Source: Gammaproteobacteria bacterium (GTDB lineage: Bacteria > Pseudomonadota > Gammaproteobacteria > Pseudomonadales > Pseudohongiellaceae). From it: DNA of 64,000 nt. Position numbers and translations under genes: made by a program. The stretch covers positions 1,302,001-1,366,000 of the forward strand of contig JAWKZW010000001.1 of NCBI GenBank assembly GCA_041395725.1, given 5' to 3'. How positions within the stretch are numbered: position 1 is the stretch's first letter; the number at the start of each line of letters is the position of its first letter. Below, one piece after another: positions 17,444 through 27,117 of this stretch. The notes below the pieces were generated by a model. It ran no database searches, was not told where the DNA came from, and worked only from the letters and a program-made list of their open reading frames with translations.

Positions 17444-18352
17444 TCAGTAGGGTACAGGCTGCAGCGAGATTACCTCTGGTACACCACTGCGCTGTTCAGC
17501 TACCCGCCGTGCTTTCTCCCAGTCTACTTCCCTGGTCAGCTCCGGCCTTCTGGACAAGGCATCGGTAATGAGTTCTTCCAGATCGATAATCCGGTCCTGG
17601 TCTTCGGCCAGCAGGGGGTGGGCTTCCAGATAAAGCTGCCCGCGTTTCCAGCCGGCTTTCACCGGTTCATTGATGATGGTTACCGGTAACCCGGGGCGTA
17701 CGCTGATTGCCAGCTCCTCAATATCTGCAGCATACAGCCTGATGCAACCGTGGCTCACCCGCATGCCTACGCCAAGGCGCTTGTTGCTGCCGTGAAAAAG
17801 ATAGCCGGGGATAGACAGCGCCACGGCGTATTCGCCCAGTGGGTTATCCGGGCCCGGCGGCACCACCGCTGGCAGGATGACGCCTCTGGCGGCCTGCTCC
17901 TGGCGAATTGACTCCGGCGGTGTCCAGCTTGGGTTTTGCACAACGCCTGTCACCCTGGCTGCCGAGGTTGGCGTCTGCCAGCCTTCCTTGCCGATCCCAA
18001 CTGCGTAGGCTCTGACGATTTTCTGCTCCGGCAGGAAGTGGTAGAGGCGGAATTCTGCCAGATTCAACACGATCACTTCCTCTCCGGTCAGCCCCTGGCT
18101 GGGCAGGATAAAGGATAACGGTAGTGTGACTGCGGTACCTTCCCCGGGAACCCAGGGTGAAATACCCGGATTGGCATCGATCAGCTCCCGGTATCCCAGC
18201 CCGTAGACCTGGCCAAAATTGACAAAGGTATCTTCGTAGCGGGTTTCAATTTCCAGGTTATTGCCCACAACCTCATCACCGTCAAGCCGGAAGGTAAGCG
18301 CCTGACCACTGGCACTGGCCAGCAACAGGATAGTAAGAATCAGTGATCGCAT
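17444..18352 (-). CDS. L,D-transpeptidase (ErfK/YbiS/YcfS/YnhG family)
   Basis: Periplasmic enzyme with a signal peptide (MRSLILTILLLASASGQA). A LysM-like early part (VNFGQVYGLGYRELIDANPG) is followed by the YkuD domain: LNLAEFRLYHF, GIGKEGWQTPTSAARVTG, then HGSNKRLGVGMRVSHGCIRLY with the catalytic His/Cys. The ATG at 18352 begins at the signal; a start at 18397 adds 15 unsupported residues. 302 residues, close to E. coli ErfK/YcfS/YbiS, which tether Lpp to peptidoglycan. Adjacency to the Lpp-like gene with C-terminal Lys fits that role. Confidence 0.92.
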   Translation of the reverse strand: MRSLILTILLLASASGQALTFRLDGDEVVGNNLEIETRYEDTFVNFGQVYGLGYRELIDANPGISPWVPGEGTAVTLPLSFILPSQGLTGEEVIVLNLAEFRLYHFLPEQKIVRAYAVGIGKEGWQTPTSAARVTGVVQNPSWTPPESIRQEQAARGVILPAVVPPGPDNPLGEYAVALSIPGYLFHGSNKRLGVGMRVSHGCIRLYAADIEELAISVRPGLPVTIINEPVKAGWKRGQLYLEAHPLLAEDQDRIIDLEELITDALSRRPELTREVDWEKARRVAEQRSGVPEVISLQPVPY

Positions 18353-18397
18353 CGCGGGTACTCGGCTTGTGAACCTGCTGTATCTTAACCCAATCAT

Positions 18398-18873
18398 TGG
18401 ATAAATTCCCGGCCCGGGACCCCTTGGCCGAGCTTCAAAGCGTGGTAGGGTGACTCGTCTGCACCGGATTGCGACCTTGGAATCTATCGTATGGCAATGA
18501 ATTTAGTTTCAGCGGGTCGTCCAATGGATCCCGAATGGAGAAAACGTCGGCGGCATAGGCCACTGACAATCCTGTCGAGCAGATTGGCAGCCGGGGCAGG
18601 CAGACGCAACCAGCGCAGAATACTATAAAGCCAGCGCAACATGCATCATGTAATATACCGATTGTTCTGCGTGCCGCCAGCATTGCCACTCTCTGTTCGA
18701 ACAGATCATGGGGGTGGTCGCCGATATTCCGTTGCTCCCGAAAGTTCATCTGGGACAGTCCAATATCATTCGAGGCATTGGCTCCAGCAGACAGGGTCGG
18801 CGGCGAGGTCTTTCGCTACGCTCGCGACACCTGTTACCCTGTGGACAAACACATCAGCCCCAGACCTGTTTTT
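18398..18873. other. Gap without recognised gene
   Basis: Between two divergently placed genes. Short frames on both strands show no family features, signal peptides or ribosome sites. Presumably promoters for both neighbours; no repeat seen. Confidence 0.5.
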
Positions 18874-19830
18874 ATGATCGCTTTCATTCTACAGCTGGTG
18901 ATGCCGCTGGGCCTGCTTATCTGGCTGACACAGTGGCCCTCCCGCGGCTGGATTGCTTTTTCGGTGCAGGCCTTGGCGGTTGCAGGCATCCTTATCGGCC
19001 TCCGGGCCGTGGCGATCTGGGCGATGCCTCCCTTCTGGGTTCCCGATCTTTACCTGATTCTTTTTCTCGGCAGTGTTACCTGGCACCTGGTAAATCGGCG
19101 GGCCGACGGTCCGTGGGTCCCGGGTACTGGTCTTCGCGCCCGGCTGCTGATTATCCTGTTAGCTGCCACTGGAGCCTACGGAACCTATCTGGGACTTCAG
19201 GCGTGGCAAGGTAAAAAATTGCCTGCCGTGAAGACCATCGATATTGCTTCTCCCTTCCCGTCCGGCACTTATCTGATAGCCAGCGGGGGTTCAAACCGGG
19301 CGGTGAATGCACACCTGGAAACTCTGAATCCGGATCGTCCCGAATTCAGAAACTGGCGCGGTCAAAGCCGGGCGCTGGACATCTTCAAAATATCTTCGTG
19401 GGGATTCCATGTCGACGGCTGGCACCCGAGAGATCCCGAGAAGTACCACACCTATGGCGCTCCACTTGTGGCGCCCTGCGCAGGTACCGTGGCCAGAGCA
19501 TTGGATGGTGTGCCTGATAACCGGGTGCCAAGGATGAACCGAGAGGCCATGGCAGGCAACTACCTGGCAATCCACTGTGGCGAGAACGTTTTTGTCATCC
19601 TGGCCCATCTGCGCAATGGCAGCCTCAAGGTCAGCACGGGCCAGCACGTAAGCCTTGGTGAGCCGCTTGGTGAGATGGGCAATTCAGGCAACAGTTCCGA
19701 GCCCCATCTGCATATCCATGCTCAGCTGGGGCTGCCCGAAGACGCACCACTTGCGGGTGAGCCACTGGGACTGACGATTCAGGGTCAGTTTCTGTCCCGC
19801 AACGACCGCTTCAGCGTTACCGACTACTGA
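18874..19830 (+). CDS. Membrane-anchored M23-like (LytM) protein
   Basis: 318 residues from the ATG at 18874. Three to four hydrophobic segments occupy roughly the first 110 residues (MIAFILQLVMPLGLLIWLT; ALAVAGILIGLRAVAIWAM; LLIILLAATGAYGTYLGL). An exported LytM fold follows: RALDIFKI, YGAPLVAPCAGTV, GNYLAIHCGENVFVILAHLRNGSLKVSTGQHVSLGEPLGEMGNSGNSSEPHLHIHAQ. The HxH motif is present (HLHIH). At the first zinc position, usually HxxxD, only the Asp is obvious (RALDI), so endopeptidase activity is uncertain; it may instead be a regulator or a variant enzyme. It ends one base before the convergent oxygenase gene. Confidence 0.82.
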   Translation: MIAFILQLVMPLGLLIWLTQWPSRGWIAFSVQALAVAGILIGLRAVAIWAMPPFWVPDLYLILFLGSVTWHLVNRRADGPWVPGTGLRARLLIILLAATGAYGTYLGLQAWQGKKLPAVKTIDIASPFPSGTYLIASGGSNRAVNAHLETLNPDRPEFRNWRGQSRALDIFKISSWGFHVDGWHPRDPEKYHTYGAPLVAPCAGTVARALDGVPDNRVPRMNREAMAGNYLAIHCGENVFVILAHLRNGSLKVSTGQHVSLGEPLGEMGNSGNSSEPHLHIHAQLGLPEDAPLAGEPLGLTIQGQFLSRNDRFSVTDY

Positions 19831-20436
19831 TCACTCGGGAGGGCGGGGAGTGGCCAGTACATTGAAGGCGATGCTCACCCGGTCCTGGTCGCTCTTGTTT
19901 TCCTCCACCCCGTGTTCCATCCAGCCAGGAAAGACATACATGCGCCCTTCTTCCGGCGGCATGAAAACTTCCTCGGTGGTGAAGTCGGTGGGCTCGGTAG
20001 CGGGATAGGTGAACATCCTGGACGCCACCCGCGGGTCTCTGAAAAAGATACTGCCGCATTCCGGCGCCTTGAGGCTGATATAGTAGACGCCACTGAAGTG
20101 GCAGTTGGCATGGTAATGGATCTTATTGGAAGCACCTGGCGGACTGACATTGATCCAGGCCTGGTGCTGGAAGATCAGGTCTTTCCTGAAGTGCTGGGAT
20201 TCGCCTATGCGCTCAGAAATCTGCAGAATCCTGAGATTCAGGTCGTCAAATTCGGCAAGATTCTGGAGAATATTGGGACTCTGCCAACCCCTGACATTGG
20301 TGTTGGCCACCCCGGCAGGATCCCGGGCGCGCATCTGATTTGCCAGCTCCAGCAGCCTGGCATTGAAAACTTCCCGGTCGTCGAACAGCGTGGTCCAGAC
20401 CAGGCTGGGAAATATGGATTGGGGTATGATTTGCAA
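19831..20436 (-). CDS. 2-oxoglutarate/Fe(II) oxygenase-like protein (2OG-FeII_Oxy_5 type)
   Basis: 201 residues. The core is INVSPPGASNKIHYHANCHFSGVYYISLKAPECGSIFFRDPR followed by GRMYVFPGWMEHGVEENKSDQDRVSIAFN. This is the layout of the small family of putative 2OG-Fe(II) oxygenases with H...SGVYY...FPxWxxHxV...RxSixFN. The substrate is unknown. The second metal-binding acidic residue is not certain by eye. The gene is convergent with the M23-like gene, with no space between stop codons. Confidence 0.78.
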   Translation of the reverse strand: MQIIPQSIFPSLVWTTLFDDREVFNARLLELANQMRARDPAGVANTNVRGWQSPNILQNLAEFDDLNLRILQISERIGESQHFRKDLIFQHQAWINVSPPGASNKIHYHANCHFSGVYYISLKAPECGSIFFRDPRVASRMFTYPATEPTDFTTEEVFMPPEEGRMYVFPGWMEHGVEENKSDQDRVSIAFNVLATPRPPE

Positions 20437-20846
20437 GCGTTTTCTCTCTCTGCAGGGATTGCGGTTCTGTTAACGAACACAGGCCAGCAGGGTAAGACCC
20501 GCTGCTCTTAAGGAACGTTCAGCGTCGAAGTGACAGTGTGCCAGCCAAGGCTTCCTCGAAGCATGATCAGCAACGGCAATTAATCTGCCCACCGTCAGCC
20601 AGTGAGTTGAGCAGAAGGTATCGCTGCAGTAGAGATTTGTCCAGTTACGCGGCCCGATAAACCAAAGGTACAATCAGGCCACGAATCACGGAGTCAGTTA
20701 TCTGGACAGTACGTGCAGATGTGGCTGATCAGGCGCATAAATCAGATACGCACCGGTAGGAATTCTGGTAAGGTTTATGCATGATAACGGGGTATTCTCT
20801 GCATCGGGGCTTCCCCGGCGCAAATCCAGGCAAGGGAGACTTCTTA
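20437..20846. other. Gap without recognised gene
   Basis: About 400 bp between the divergently transcribed oxygenase and RidA-like genes. Frames on both strands are short and unlike proteins. It must carry promoters for both; no dyad or repeat was noticed. Confidence 0.5.
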
Positions 20847-21461
20847 ATGGCCGAACACACCAGCAACGGAAACGGGCCGGATCACTGCCAGCAGTGTTCA
20901 ACCCTGCAGTCACAGCGGCGCCGGCTGCTCACCGGTGGCGTATCGCTGGCGGGGGCCCTGGCCGTGCCTACCCTCCTGTCCAGGCCGGTAAGGGCCGCCG
21001 AATCAATAAGCGGGCGACTGCAGCAGCTGGGTATCAGCCTGCCGGAAGTGCCGCCACCGGTGGCAAACTATGTCCCCTTCCTGCTACAGGATCAGTTTGT
21101 GTATATTGCCGGGCAGATTCCGTTCCTTGACGGCGTGCTGATGCATCCTGGTTCAGTGCCCAATGAAGTCAGTATCGAGAACGGCCGCGCGGCAGCCCGC
21201 CAGTGTGGCATCAATATTCTGGCTGCACTAAATGTCGCCCTGGAAGGAAACCTGGATCGGGTGAGGCAGTGTATGCGCCTGGACGGCTTCGTAGCCTCGG
21301 CAGCGGGATTTACCCAGCAGCCGGCGATTGTTAACGGAGCATCGGACCTGATGGTAGACGTCTTCGGTGCGGCGGGTCGCCACACCAGAACCGCCGTAGG
21401 GGTCAGCGAGCTGCCATTGAACGCCTGCGTAGAAGTCGCTGCCGTGTTTGTTGTCGACTGA
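20847..21461 (+). CDS. Tat-exported RidA/YjgF-family protein
   Basis: 204 residues from the ATG at 20847, with AAGGGAGA upstream. The N-terminus carries a twin-arginine signal (SQRRRLLTGGVSLAGALAVP), preceded by a polar stretch with CQQC. The mature part is a YjgF/RidA trimer-type domain: YVPFLLQDQFVYIAGQIPFLDG, ARQCGINILAALNVALEG, RTAVGVSELPLNACVEVAAVFVVD. Cytosolic RidA hydrolyses reactive enamines; here the signal places it in the periplasm, where its role is unknown. The conserved Arg is at RHTRTAVGV. The CQQC pair before the signal is unusual. Confidence 0.85.
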   Translation: MAEHTSNGNGPDHCQQCSTLQSQRRRLLTGGVSLAGALAVPTLLSRPVRAAESISGRLQQLGISLPEVPPPVANYVPFLLQDQFVYIAGQIPFLDGVLMHPGSVPNEVSIENGRAAARQCGINILAALNVALEGNLDRVRQCMRLDGFVASAAGFTQQPAIVNGASDLMVDVFGAAGRHTRTAVGVSELPLNACVEVAAVFVVD

Positions 21462-21723
21462 AGCCTGGCAGGCTGTTGGAAAACGTTGGCTAAGCTGCCT
21501 GGCAGGGCAGAAACAGTCCAGGCAGCGGTATTTATAAATAGGATTACAATTCCGGACCAGTGTAACCGCCACAACGACCAGACGGATAATTTCTCGACAG
21601 CCCGGTGCTTGCAGCGATGGGCGACCTGCCGGCCATTTGCGCAGCACACCGGGAAAAAGTAGCCGTTTATTTTTCCGTCATCCGTACAACCCTTATTCCT
21701 GTTAATTATTCGAGACACCAGCC

Positions 21724-23515
21724 ATGAAAGTATTGCGTCTATTGTTGCTTCTGACATTAGTGACCAGTTGTTCTGAATCCAGGGAGCAGTCTGCTGCTCC
21801 GGTCGATTCGGGGCCTTCACGCTCTGAGGGGGTGGCAATCCAGGCTGTTATCCCGGATCAAGAACAGTCCGCAGGGGATTGGAACCGGGGTTTCATGGCG
21901 GCGGTGGCAAACCCATACGCCACCGAGGCTGCCGCGGAAATGCTGGCCCAGGGAGGCCATGCGGTTGATGCAGCGATCGCAGCACACGCTGTTCTGGGTC
22001 TCGTGGAGCCGGAGAGTTCCGGGCTCGGAGGCGGAGGCTTCATGGTAGTCTACGAGCGGGAATCCAAGCAGGTTCAATTCCTGGATGGTCGTGAAGCCGC
22101 TCCCGCCAACGCCTCCATCGATATGTTCATGCAGGACGGCGAGGTGATGAATTTCCGAGACGCCGTGCAAAGCGGCAAAGCGGTGGGAGTCCCCGGGGCT
22201 GTTGCCCTGTACAGGCTCGCCCACGACCGCTTCGGCGTCCTGCCCTGGGAGGCGGTGTTCGAACCGGCAATCCGGCTCGCCACCGAGGGCTTCGTGGTAA
22301 CCGAAAAAATGGCCCGGCTACTGCCGGGTATGGCGACCTCGTCCCTGTTGGACGAGAACCCGGGCACATCGGAGTATTTCTATCCCAACGGCCAGCCCCT
22401 GCAGGCGGGCCAACTGCTCCGGAATCCTGAGTATGCCGATACCTTACGACGCATTGCCAGTGAGGGGCCATCGGCGTTTTACAGCGGAGAAATCGCCGAG
22501 GCTATTGCCCGATCGGCTCAGGCCGGGCCCGATGGCGGCAGTCTGACCACGGAAGACATCGCCAACTATCAGGCGCTGGAAAGAGAAGCGGTCTGCGGTG
22601 CATGGCGAGACCTGACCTTGTGTTCCGCTACCCCGCCGTCTTCCGGCGCCATGCAGATCATGATAGTAAACCTGTATGACGAGCTGTTACCGGAGAACCC
22701 GGATCAGGGCGATCAGATACGTGCCTTCGTGGACGCCCAGCGTCTGGCCTATGCCGATCGAGACTACTACTTCGGCGACCCGGATTGGGTCGATGTACCC
22801 CTCGATCAGCTGCTGGATCCGCGCTACCTGGAATTTCGCGGCCAGAATCCAGTTGCGCCGGATGGAATTCCCACACATGGCGATCCGGCGGAAATCCTGG
22901 GCGGCGAAGAGCTGGCGGTTTTCGCTACCGACTCCACGCAGGAGCCTGCCGGCACCACGCATTTTTCCATCGTGGACGGCCAGGGTAACGCGGTGTCTGC
23001 CACCATGACGGTGGAATCCGCCTTCGGTTCACGCCGCTGGGCTGCCGGCTTCATGCTCAACAATGAGCTGACGGATTTTTCCCGCGCCTATGACCCCGAG
23101 GCCCCCGAGGCAGCCAACGCGGTCAGGCCCGGCGCCCGGCCCCGCTCCTCCATGTCGCCGTCCATCATCCTGGACTCAGAGGGTGAGCTGTTCATGGTAA
23201 CCGGCTCTCCCGGCGGAAATTCCATTCCCGCCTATACGGCCAAAAAGCGTGCTGGGAATTGTGGATTGGGGCTTGTCGGTACAGGAAGCGGTTGATTTCC
23301 CCAACATCATCGCCCGGGGGGAACTGGTGCGAGTTGAAGTCGGCCGCGAGCCCGGGCCGGCACTGGCAGAGCGGCTACAGGAAGCCGGCTACAACGTGCG
23401 GGAAAGTGCCGGTGAAAATTCCGGGCTCCACGTTATCCTCATCGAAGAGGACGGCATGACCGGTGCAGCGGACCCGCGACGAGAAGGCACGGTAATGACA
23501 ACCGCGCCGCTGTAG
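21724..23515 (+). pseudogene. ggt: Gamma-glutamyltransferase, split by a +1 frameshift
   Basis: A lipoprotein-type signal (LLLLTLVTSCSES) opens a gamma-glutamyltransferase. GLGGGGFMVVY, DGREAAPANAS, the auto-cleavage site with nucleophile Thr in AGTTHFSIVDGQGNAVSAT, and GSPGGNS are all present. At 23242-23246 a run of five A moves the frame: the first frame ends at 23295, while the expected continuation (SVLGIVDWGLSVQEAVDFPNIIARGEL to GTVMTTAPL) is in another frame ending at 23515. Removing one A restores a full protein of about 596 residues. It may be a sequencing error, a recent mutation, or phase variation. The enzyme family cleaves gamma-glutamyl bonds of glutathione in the periplasm. A second ggt lies at 63133. 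Confidence 0.88.
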
Positions 23516-23583
23516 AACTGCGGACAGTTTCTCCCCATGGCGACCAGCAGATAAATTGCCAGGCCGATCTGCGCCGGCACTGG

Positions 23584-24888
23584 TTAATCTCTGGTTTTGT
23601 CGCGACCGGAAACCGCACCCTGGGGTTCAGTTTGCGGGTCTGTAGTGGCCTTTGCCGGTGGTGATCCAGGGGGCCGGACGCCTTCTTTTATCCCGTACCG
23701 AAGCACGTAGAACAAGCCGACACCGGCAGCCAGAAATCCCGCCGCTGCCCCGACACCCATGGCCAGCCGGGGCCCGAAACTGTCAGCCACCCAACCGACA
23801 CTTAGCGCCCCGAGTGGCGTGCCGCCCACTGACAGGGCAAAGACAATAGAAATGACCCGTCCCCGCATCACCGGAATGGTCCACATCTGTACGGCACTGT
23901 TCACACTGGTCATGAAGGTCTGGGCGGATACCCCGACCAGCACCAGCACCAGGCAGAAGGAGACCAGGCCAGGCATCAGGGCCGCCAGACTGAGCGCACA
24001 GCCCAGCAGCAGCGCACCCAGCAGCAGATGACGCATTCCCGGTTGTTCACGATTGGCCGCCATCAGCGCACCGAGTACCGAACCGACCGCGATCATCGAT
24101 GTCATCAATCCGAAGCGTCCGGCACCGACACCGAATTCCTTCACACCCATGGTTGAGAGATAAACGGGGAAGTTGATGGCAAAGGTACCTATCAGCATGA
24201 ACATCAGCATGGCAATCAGAATCTGGCGGTTGGCAGCAATGTAGCGAAATCCCTGCAGCATGCCACCAGGGGGAGTCGCGGCGAGATCCCGGTATCGCAA
24301 CTGGTCCGCCCGCATCAGGGAAATCGCCAGCAGTATCGCGATGAACGAAAACCCGTTGATCAGGAAAACCCAGCCGGTTCCGACCAGGGCGATCAGCAGC
24401 CCCGCCACCGCCGGCCCGACCAGCCGGGCGGACTGGAAGGAAGTGGAGTTCAGCGCTACCGCATTGGTCAGGTGGTGATCCGGCACCAGTTCCGATACGA
24501 AGGTCTGCCGGGCCGGCATATCAAACGCGGTAGTGCAGCCCAACAGCAAGGCAATCAGGTAAACGTGCCAGAGCTGCACCTGTCCGCTCACCACCAGCAC
24601 CCCCAGCACCAGGGCCAGCAACGCCATGGTCGACTGGGTAATAAAAACCAGTTTGCGCAGCGGAAAATGATCGGCAGCATAACCGGTCAGTGGCAACAGC
24701 AGGAACTGCGGGCCGAACTGCAACGCCATGACCATACCCAGCGCCGTGGCACTGGTTTCGGTGAGCTCGGTAAATACCAGCCAGTCCTGGGCGGTGCGTT
24801 GCATCCAGGTGCCCAGATTGGAAACCAGGGCCCCAATGACCCACAGACGGTAGTTTGGTGCGGAGAGGGATCGAAAGGTGTTTTTCAC
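23584..24888 (-). CDS. MFS transporter (MFS_3 / EntS-like)
   Basis: 434 residues with twelve hydrophobic segments. NYRLWVIGALVSNLGTWMQRTAQDWLVFTEL is the usual opening of the MFS_3 family. DMPARQTFVSELVP, NSTSFQSARLVGPAVAGLL and the GRFGLMTSMIAVGSVLGAL repeat confirm the fold. Inner-membrane exporter, substrate unknown. A charged C-terminal tail of about 35 residues follows the last helix. Next on the strand after the hydrolase gene at 24979, with 90 bp between. Confidence 0.9.
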   Translation of the reverse strand: MKNTFRSLSAPNYRLWVIGALVSNLGTWMQRTAQDWLVFTELTETSATALGMVMALQFGPQFLLLPLTGYAADHFPLRKLVFITQSTMALLALVLGVLVVSGQVQLWHVYLIALLLGCTTAFDMPARQTFVSELVPDHHLTNAVALNSTSFQSARLVGPAVAGLLIALVGTGWVFLINGFSFIAILLAISLMRADQLRYRDLAATPPGGMLQGFRYIAANRQILIAMLMFMLIGTFAINFPVYLSTMGVKEFGVGAGRFGLMTSMIAVGSVLGALMAANREQPGMRHLLLGALLLGCALSLAALMPGLVSFCLVLVLVGVSAQTFMTSVNSAVQMWTIPVMRGRVISIVFALSVGGTPLGALSVGWVADSFGPRLAMGVGAAAGFLAAGVGLFYVLRYGIKEGVRPPGSPPAKATTDPQTEPQGAVSGRDKTRD

Positions 24889-24978
24889 GGGATACCGGCT
24901 TAGCTGGAAGCAACATTGTACCGCGCGCAGGCACTAAGCTCGAGCAGGCAATAGCGCGCAGATCCGGCTGCAGCATGG

Positions 24979-25944
24979 CTATTGCGTCAGGATCATTGCG
25001 ATTCTCTTGAATACCTGTTGCCGGTACTGGTCCGACTCATTGACCAGATGGTGGCGCGCACCTTCTATCAGGTAGGTTCTGGCGGCCGGGAATTTATCGA
25101 CCAGCTTTGGCAGGTTATAGCGCCAGTCCACCGTAGTATCCTCAGTGCCCTGAATGATGTGCAGCGGCTGCTGCGAGCGCGGCGCGGCTGCAAATTTATC
25201 GAGATATGCCTTCAGTGACCGCACCCAGTCCACCATCAGGTATCGGGCCTGGAGAGGGTCCTCCCCGGCAATGAAGTGCAGAAATTCGTCATCGTGACTG
25301 TTGCGGGCGAAATCCCGCTTCACGCGTTTGACAAACCAGCGCATAAAGCGGTACTTGACCAGGCCGCTGGCCCAGTCCACGGGCTGCAATAAAGGCGCCA
25401 GGAGTAGTATTTTATGAAAAGCAGGCAGCGGATACCGCTGCGGATCCAGCAGGCAATTAATAATCGCCGCCGCGCCGGTGCTTTGCCCGAGGATAGACCA
25501 GGGTCCGGCAGCTCCCGCCTGCCCCGCCAGCCGCAGACAATCAACCAGAGCCTGGCTGTAATAGTCGAAGGAACTGATACTGGCCGGATCGCCGCCGGAC
25601 AACCCGTGCCCGGGAAGATCAAAGCTCAGCACTGAGAAACCCAGGGACAGGCACAGCTCGATCGGGTGACAAAACAGGCCTGTGTGATCGTAATAGCCGT
25701 GAACGATAACTACGGTACCGCGGCAGTTTTCGGGGGGCACGGCAAAAAACTGGCCAGCGAGCCGGAACGGCCCGCTGGTGAAACTGCCAAAGAAGTGGGT
25801 AAGCGGCCAGGGGGCCTGCAGATGTGCCAGCCCGTAATGACGCAGGTAGGCACGGGTCAGTTCGTCATCCACCACCGGCGACTTGAGATCAAAGGCCGCT
25901 AGACTGTCATGCAGCCGCCGGGCCTGCTCGCGGGTGAAACTCAC
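24979..25944 (-). CDS. Alpha/beta hydrolase, lysophospholipase/monoacylglycerol-lipase-like
   Basis: 321 residues. TVVIVHGYYDHTGLFCHPIELCLSLGFSVLSFDLPGHGLSGG is typical of serine aminopeptidase S33 / PldB-like hydrolases. The nucleophile elbow is GQSTGAAAI, the Asp is likely in GTEDTTVDW and the His in GARHHLVNE. No signal peptide, so cytosolic or membrane-associated. It is 40 bp downstream of fba on the same strand and may be read through from that operon. Confidence 0.86.
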   Translation of the reverse strand: MSFTREQARRLHDSLAAFDLKSPVVDDELTRAYLRHYGLAHLQAPWPLTHFFGSFTSGPFRLAGQFFAVPPENCRGTVVIVHGYYDHTGLFCHPIELCLSLGFSVLSFDLPGHGLSGGDPASISSFDYYSQALVDCLRLAGQAGAAGPWSILGQSTGAAAIINCLLDPQRYPLPAFHKILLLAPLLQPVDWASGLVKYRFMRWFVKRVKRDFARNSHDDEFLHFIAGEDPLQARYLMVDWVRSLKAYLDKFAAAPRSQQPLHIIQGTEDTTVDWRYNLPKLVDKFPAARTYLIEGARHHLVNESDQYRQQVFKRIAMILTQ

Positions 25945-25983
25945 AGGCCTCTGGTGCCTTGCCCCGGTGCCATCGAACCTGCT

Positions 25984-27033
25984 CTACATGCCATCTATGT
26001 AACGCTGAGACATCTCCTCGAGCGTATAAATTTTCTTGATGTTGGCAATCTGGCCTGCGGTACCAAACGCTTCAAGGCGCGCCTTGACGATGGATTTCAT
26101 TGCGCCGATGGTCGGTGTCAGAAACTTCCGCGGATCGAATTCGGACTTGTTTTCAGCCAGGAATTTACGCACTGCGCCGGTGGACGCCAGTCGCAGGTCG
26201 GTATCGATGTTCACCTTTCGAACACCATGTCGAATACCCTCCTGAATTTCTTCCACGGGGACACCGTAGGTTTCCGGAATCTCCCCGCCGAACTCGTTAA
26301 TCACCGCCAGCCATTCCTGGGGTACCGATGACGACCCGTGCATGACCAGGTGTGTGTTCGGAATCTTTTCGTGAATTTCCCTGATACGATCAATAGCCAG
26401 AGTATCCCCTGTAGGTGGACGGCTGAACTTGTAGGCTCCATGACTGGTGCCGACAGCGATGGCCAGGGCATCCACTCCGGTAGCATTGACAAAATCTGCC
26501 GCTTCCTGGGGGTCAGTCAACAATTGGTCCATGGACAGTTTGCCCTCCGCGCCGATGCCGTCTTCTTCACCGGCCATCCCGGTTTCCAGTGAGCCGAGGC
26601 AGCCGATCTCGCCTTCCACCGAAACACCGCAGGCGTGCGCCATCTGGACGGTCAGGCTGGTTACCCGCACGTTATAGTCAAAATCCGTCGGGGTTTTACC
26701 ATCCTCGGCCAGGGAGCCGTCCATCATCACCGAGGAAAACCCCAGCTGAATGGAGCGTTGGCAGACCGCCGGCGATACACCGTGATCCTGGTGCATGACG
26801 ATGGGGATATGAGGAAACTCTTCTATTGCTGCCTGGATCAGGTGCTTGAGAAAATTGGAGCCGGTGTATTTTCGGGCACCGGCCGAAGCCTGGAGGATAA
26901 CCGGACTGTTGACCTCGTCAGCGCCTTCCATGATGGCCCTGACCTGTTCCAGGTTGTTGACGTTGAATGCCGGCACTCCGTACCCGTGCTCAGCGGCATG
27001 ATCCAGCAACTGTCGCAGACTGATTAAAGCCAT
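25984..27033 (-). CDS. fba: Class II fructose-bisphosphate aldolase
   Basis: Zinc-dependent aldolase, 349 residues, glycolysis/gluconeogenesis. VPAFNVNNLEQVRAIM, VMHQDHGVSPAVCQRSIQLGFSSVMMDGS (metal His), GVSVEGEIGCLGSLE and LVMHGSSSVPQEW are diagnostic of the Calvin-cycle-type class II subgroup (type B). ATG at 27033 with GAGGA upstream. Last of the tkt-epd-pgk-fba run, 84 bp after pgk. Confidence 0.96.
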   Translation of the reverse strand: MALISLRQLLDHAAEHGYGVPAFNVNNLEQVRAIMEGADEVNSPVILQASAGARKYTGSNFLKHLIQAAIEEFPHIPIVMHQDHGVSPAVCQRSIQLGFSSVMMDGSLAEDGKTPTDFDYNVRVTSLTVQMAHACGVSVEGEIGCLGSLETGMAGEEDGIGAEGKLSMDQLLTDPQEAADFVNATGVDALAIAVGTSHGAYKFSRPPTGDTLAIDRIREIHEKIPNTHLVMHGSSSVPQEWLAVINEFGGEIPETYGVPVEEIQEGIRHGVRKVNIDTDLRLASTGAVRKFLAENKSEFDPRKFLTPTIGAMKSIVKARLEAFGTAGQIANIKKIYTLEEMSQRYIDGM

Positions 27034-27117
27034 GATAAATCCTCGTTCTCGTTAACTGTTGAGGCAGTCCCGTTGGTTGGAAACACTGCCATGCAAATTT
27101 TTTCTGGCTACAGCCTG

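Noticed and set aside
18435..18749. 104-codon minus-strand frame
   Set aside because: No signal, domain or ribosome site; composition looks random.
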